Origin: Notospermus geniculatus
Taxonomy: Eukaryota; Nemertea; Pilidiophora; Heteronemertea; Lineidae
NCBI GenBank assembly: GCA_002633025.1
Contig: NMRB01000815.1
Coordinates: 183,838-247,837, forward strand
Direction of reading: 5' to 3'
Length of the DNA: 64,000 nt
The translations under genes and the position numbers were made by a program. Shown here piece after piece: positions 63,832-64,000 of the stretch. Within the stretch, counting starts at the first letter, position 1. The number at the start of each line of letters is the position of its first letter. Below the pieces are notes generated by a model, which ran no database searches, was not told the DNA's origin, and worked only from the letters and a program-made list of their open reading frames with translations.

Positions 63832-64000
63832 TTTGCACTACAGTTGTCTCCAGTGTAGCACTCCGAAATAGAAAACCTTCTGAGACGCGCCTCACTTCGT
63901 GGTTTGAGATATGAATTCGCAGGATTGTTGCCATGAACATTTAGCTATCGAAACTAAAGCAGTCGTTGCAGTGATACATCTTTGGACCCTTGTGTCGTGT

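Overview
This is a eukaryotic, multi-intron window from an invertebrate with a highly polymorphic genome. The basis is about 30 GT-AG-flanked laminin exons, many small palindromic transposable elements, frequent ACATGTA and AGGCCT words, and single-n and long-N assembly gaps. A marine deuterostome (amphioxus, hemichordate, echinoderm) or a lophotrochozoan would fit; I cannot name the species from sequence alone.

Layout. (1) Bases 1-6536 and 9887-17680 are two near-identical direct copies of the 3' end of a laminin alpha gene (minus strand) plus its downstream flank. About 3.35 kb of gene-free, palindrome-rich DNA separates them (6537-9886). Only the second copy connects to the rest of the gene; the first carries just the last three exons (LG5). 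(2) From 15978 to 47904, minus strand, runs laminin alpha copy A: end of the N-terminal LE domain, first L4, LE rod, second L4, LE, coiled coil, and LG1-LG5 with a stop codon. Its domain order matches the alpha-1/alpha-2 (wing blister) type. (3) Inside one 10.7-kb intron of copy A (29511-40241), on the opposite strand, sit six intact, intronless rhodopsin-like GPCR genes in tandem. (4) At 47905 a single n cuts copy A in the middle of an exon. (5) After a 2.9-kb stretch without recognisable exons, laminin alpha copy B (50826-59437, plus strand) repeats the 5' half of the gene in inverted orientation, adding laminin N-terminal exons that copy A lacks. Its corresponding intron holds the mirror-image GPCR genes (59709-63831, minus strand) up to the window end.

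How it fits together. Laminin alpha is a secreted basement-membrane heterotrimer subunit; the GPCRs are unrelated membrane receptors that expanded inside its intron. The inverted and direct duplications have the character of two diverged haplotypes of one locus placed side by side by the assembler: indels in introns, transposon presence/absence differences, a few amino-acid changes, and breaks at n. A true rearrangement is not excluded. The most distinctive biological features are the nested antisense receptor array, a Gly/Asp/Lys hexapeptide minisatellite inserted in a laminin LE module (102 bp in-frame length difference between copies), apparent gene conversion among the receptors, and a rich set of palindromic transposons with readable target-site duplications.
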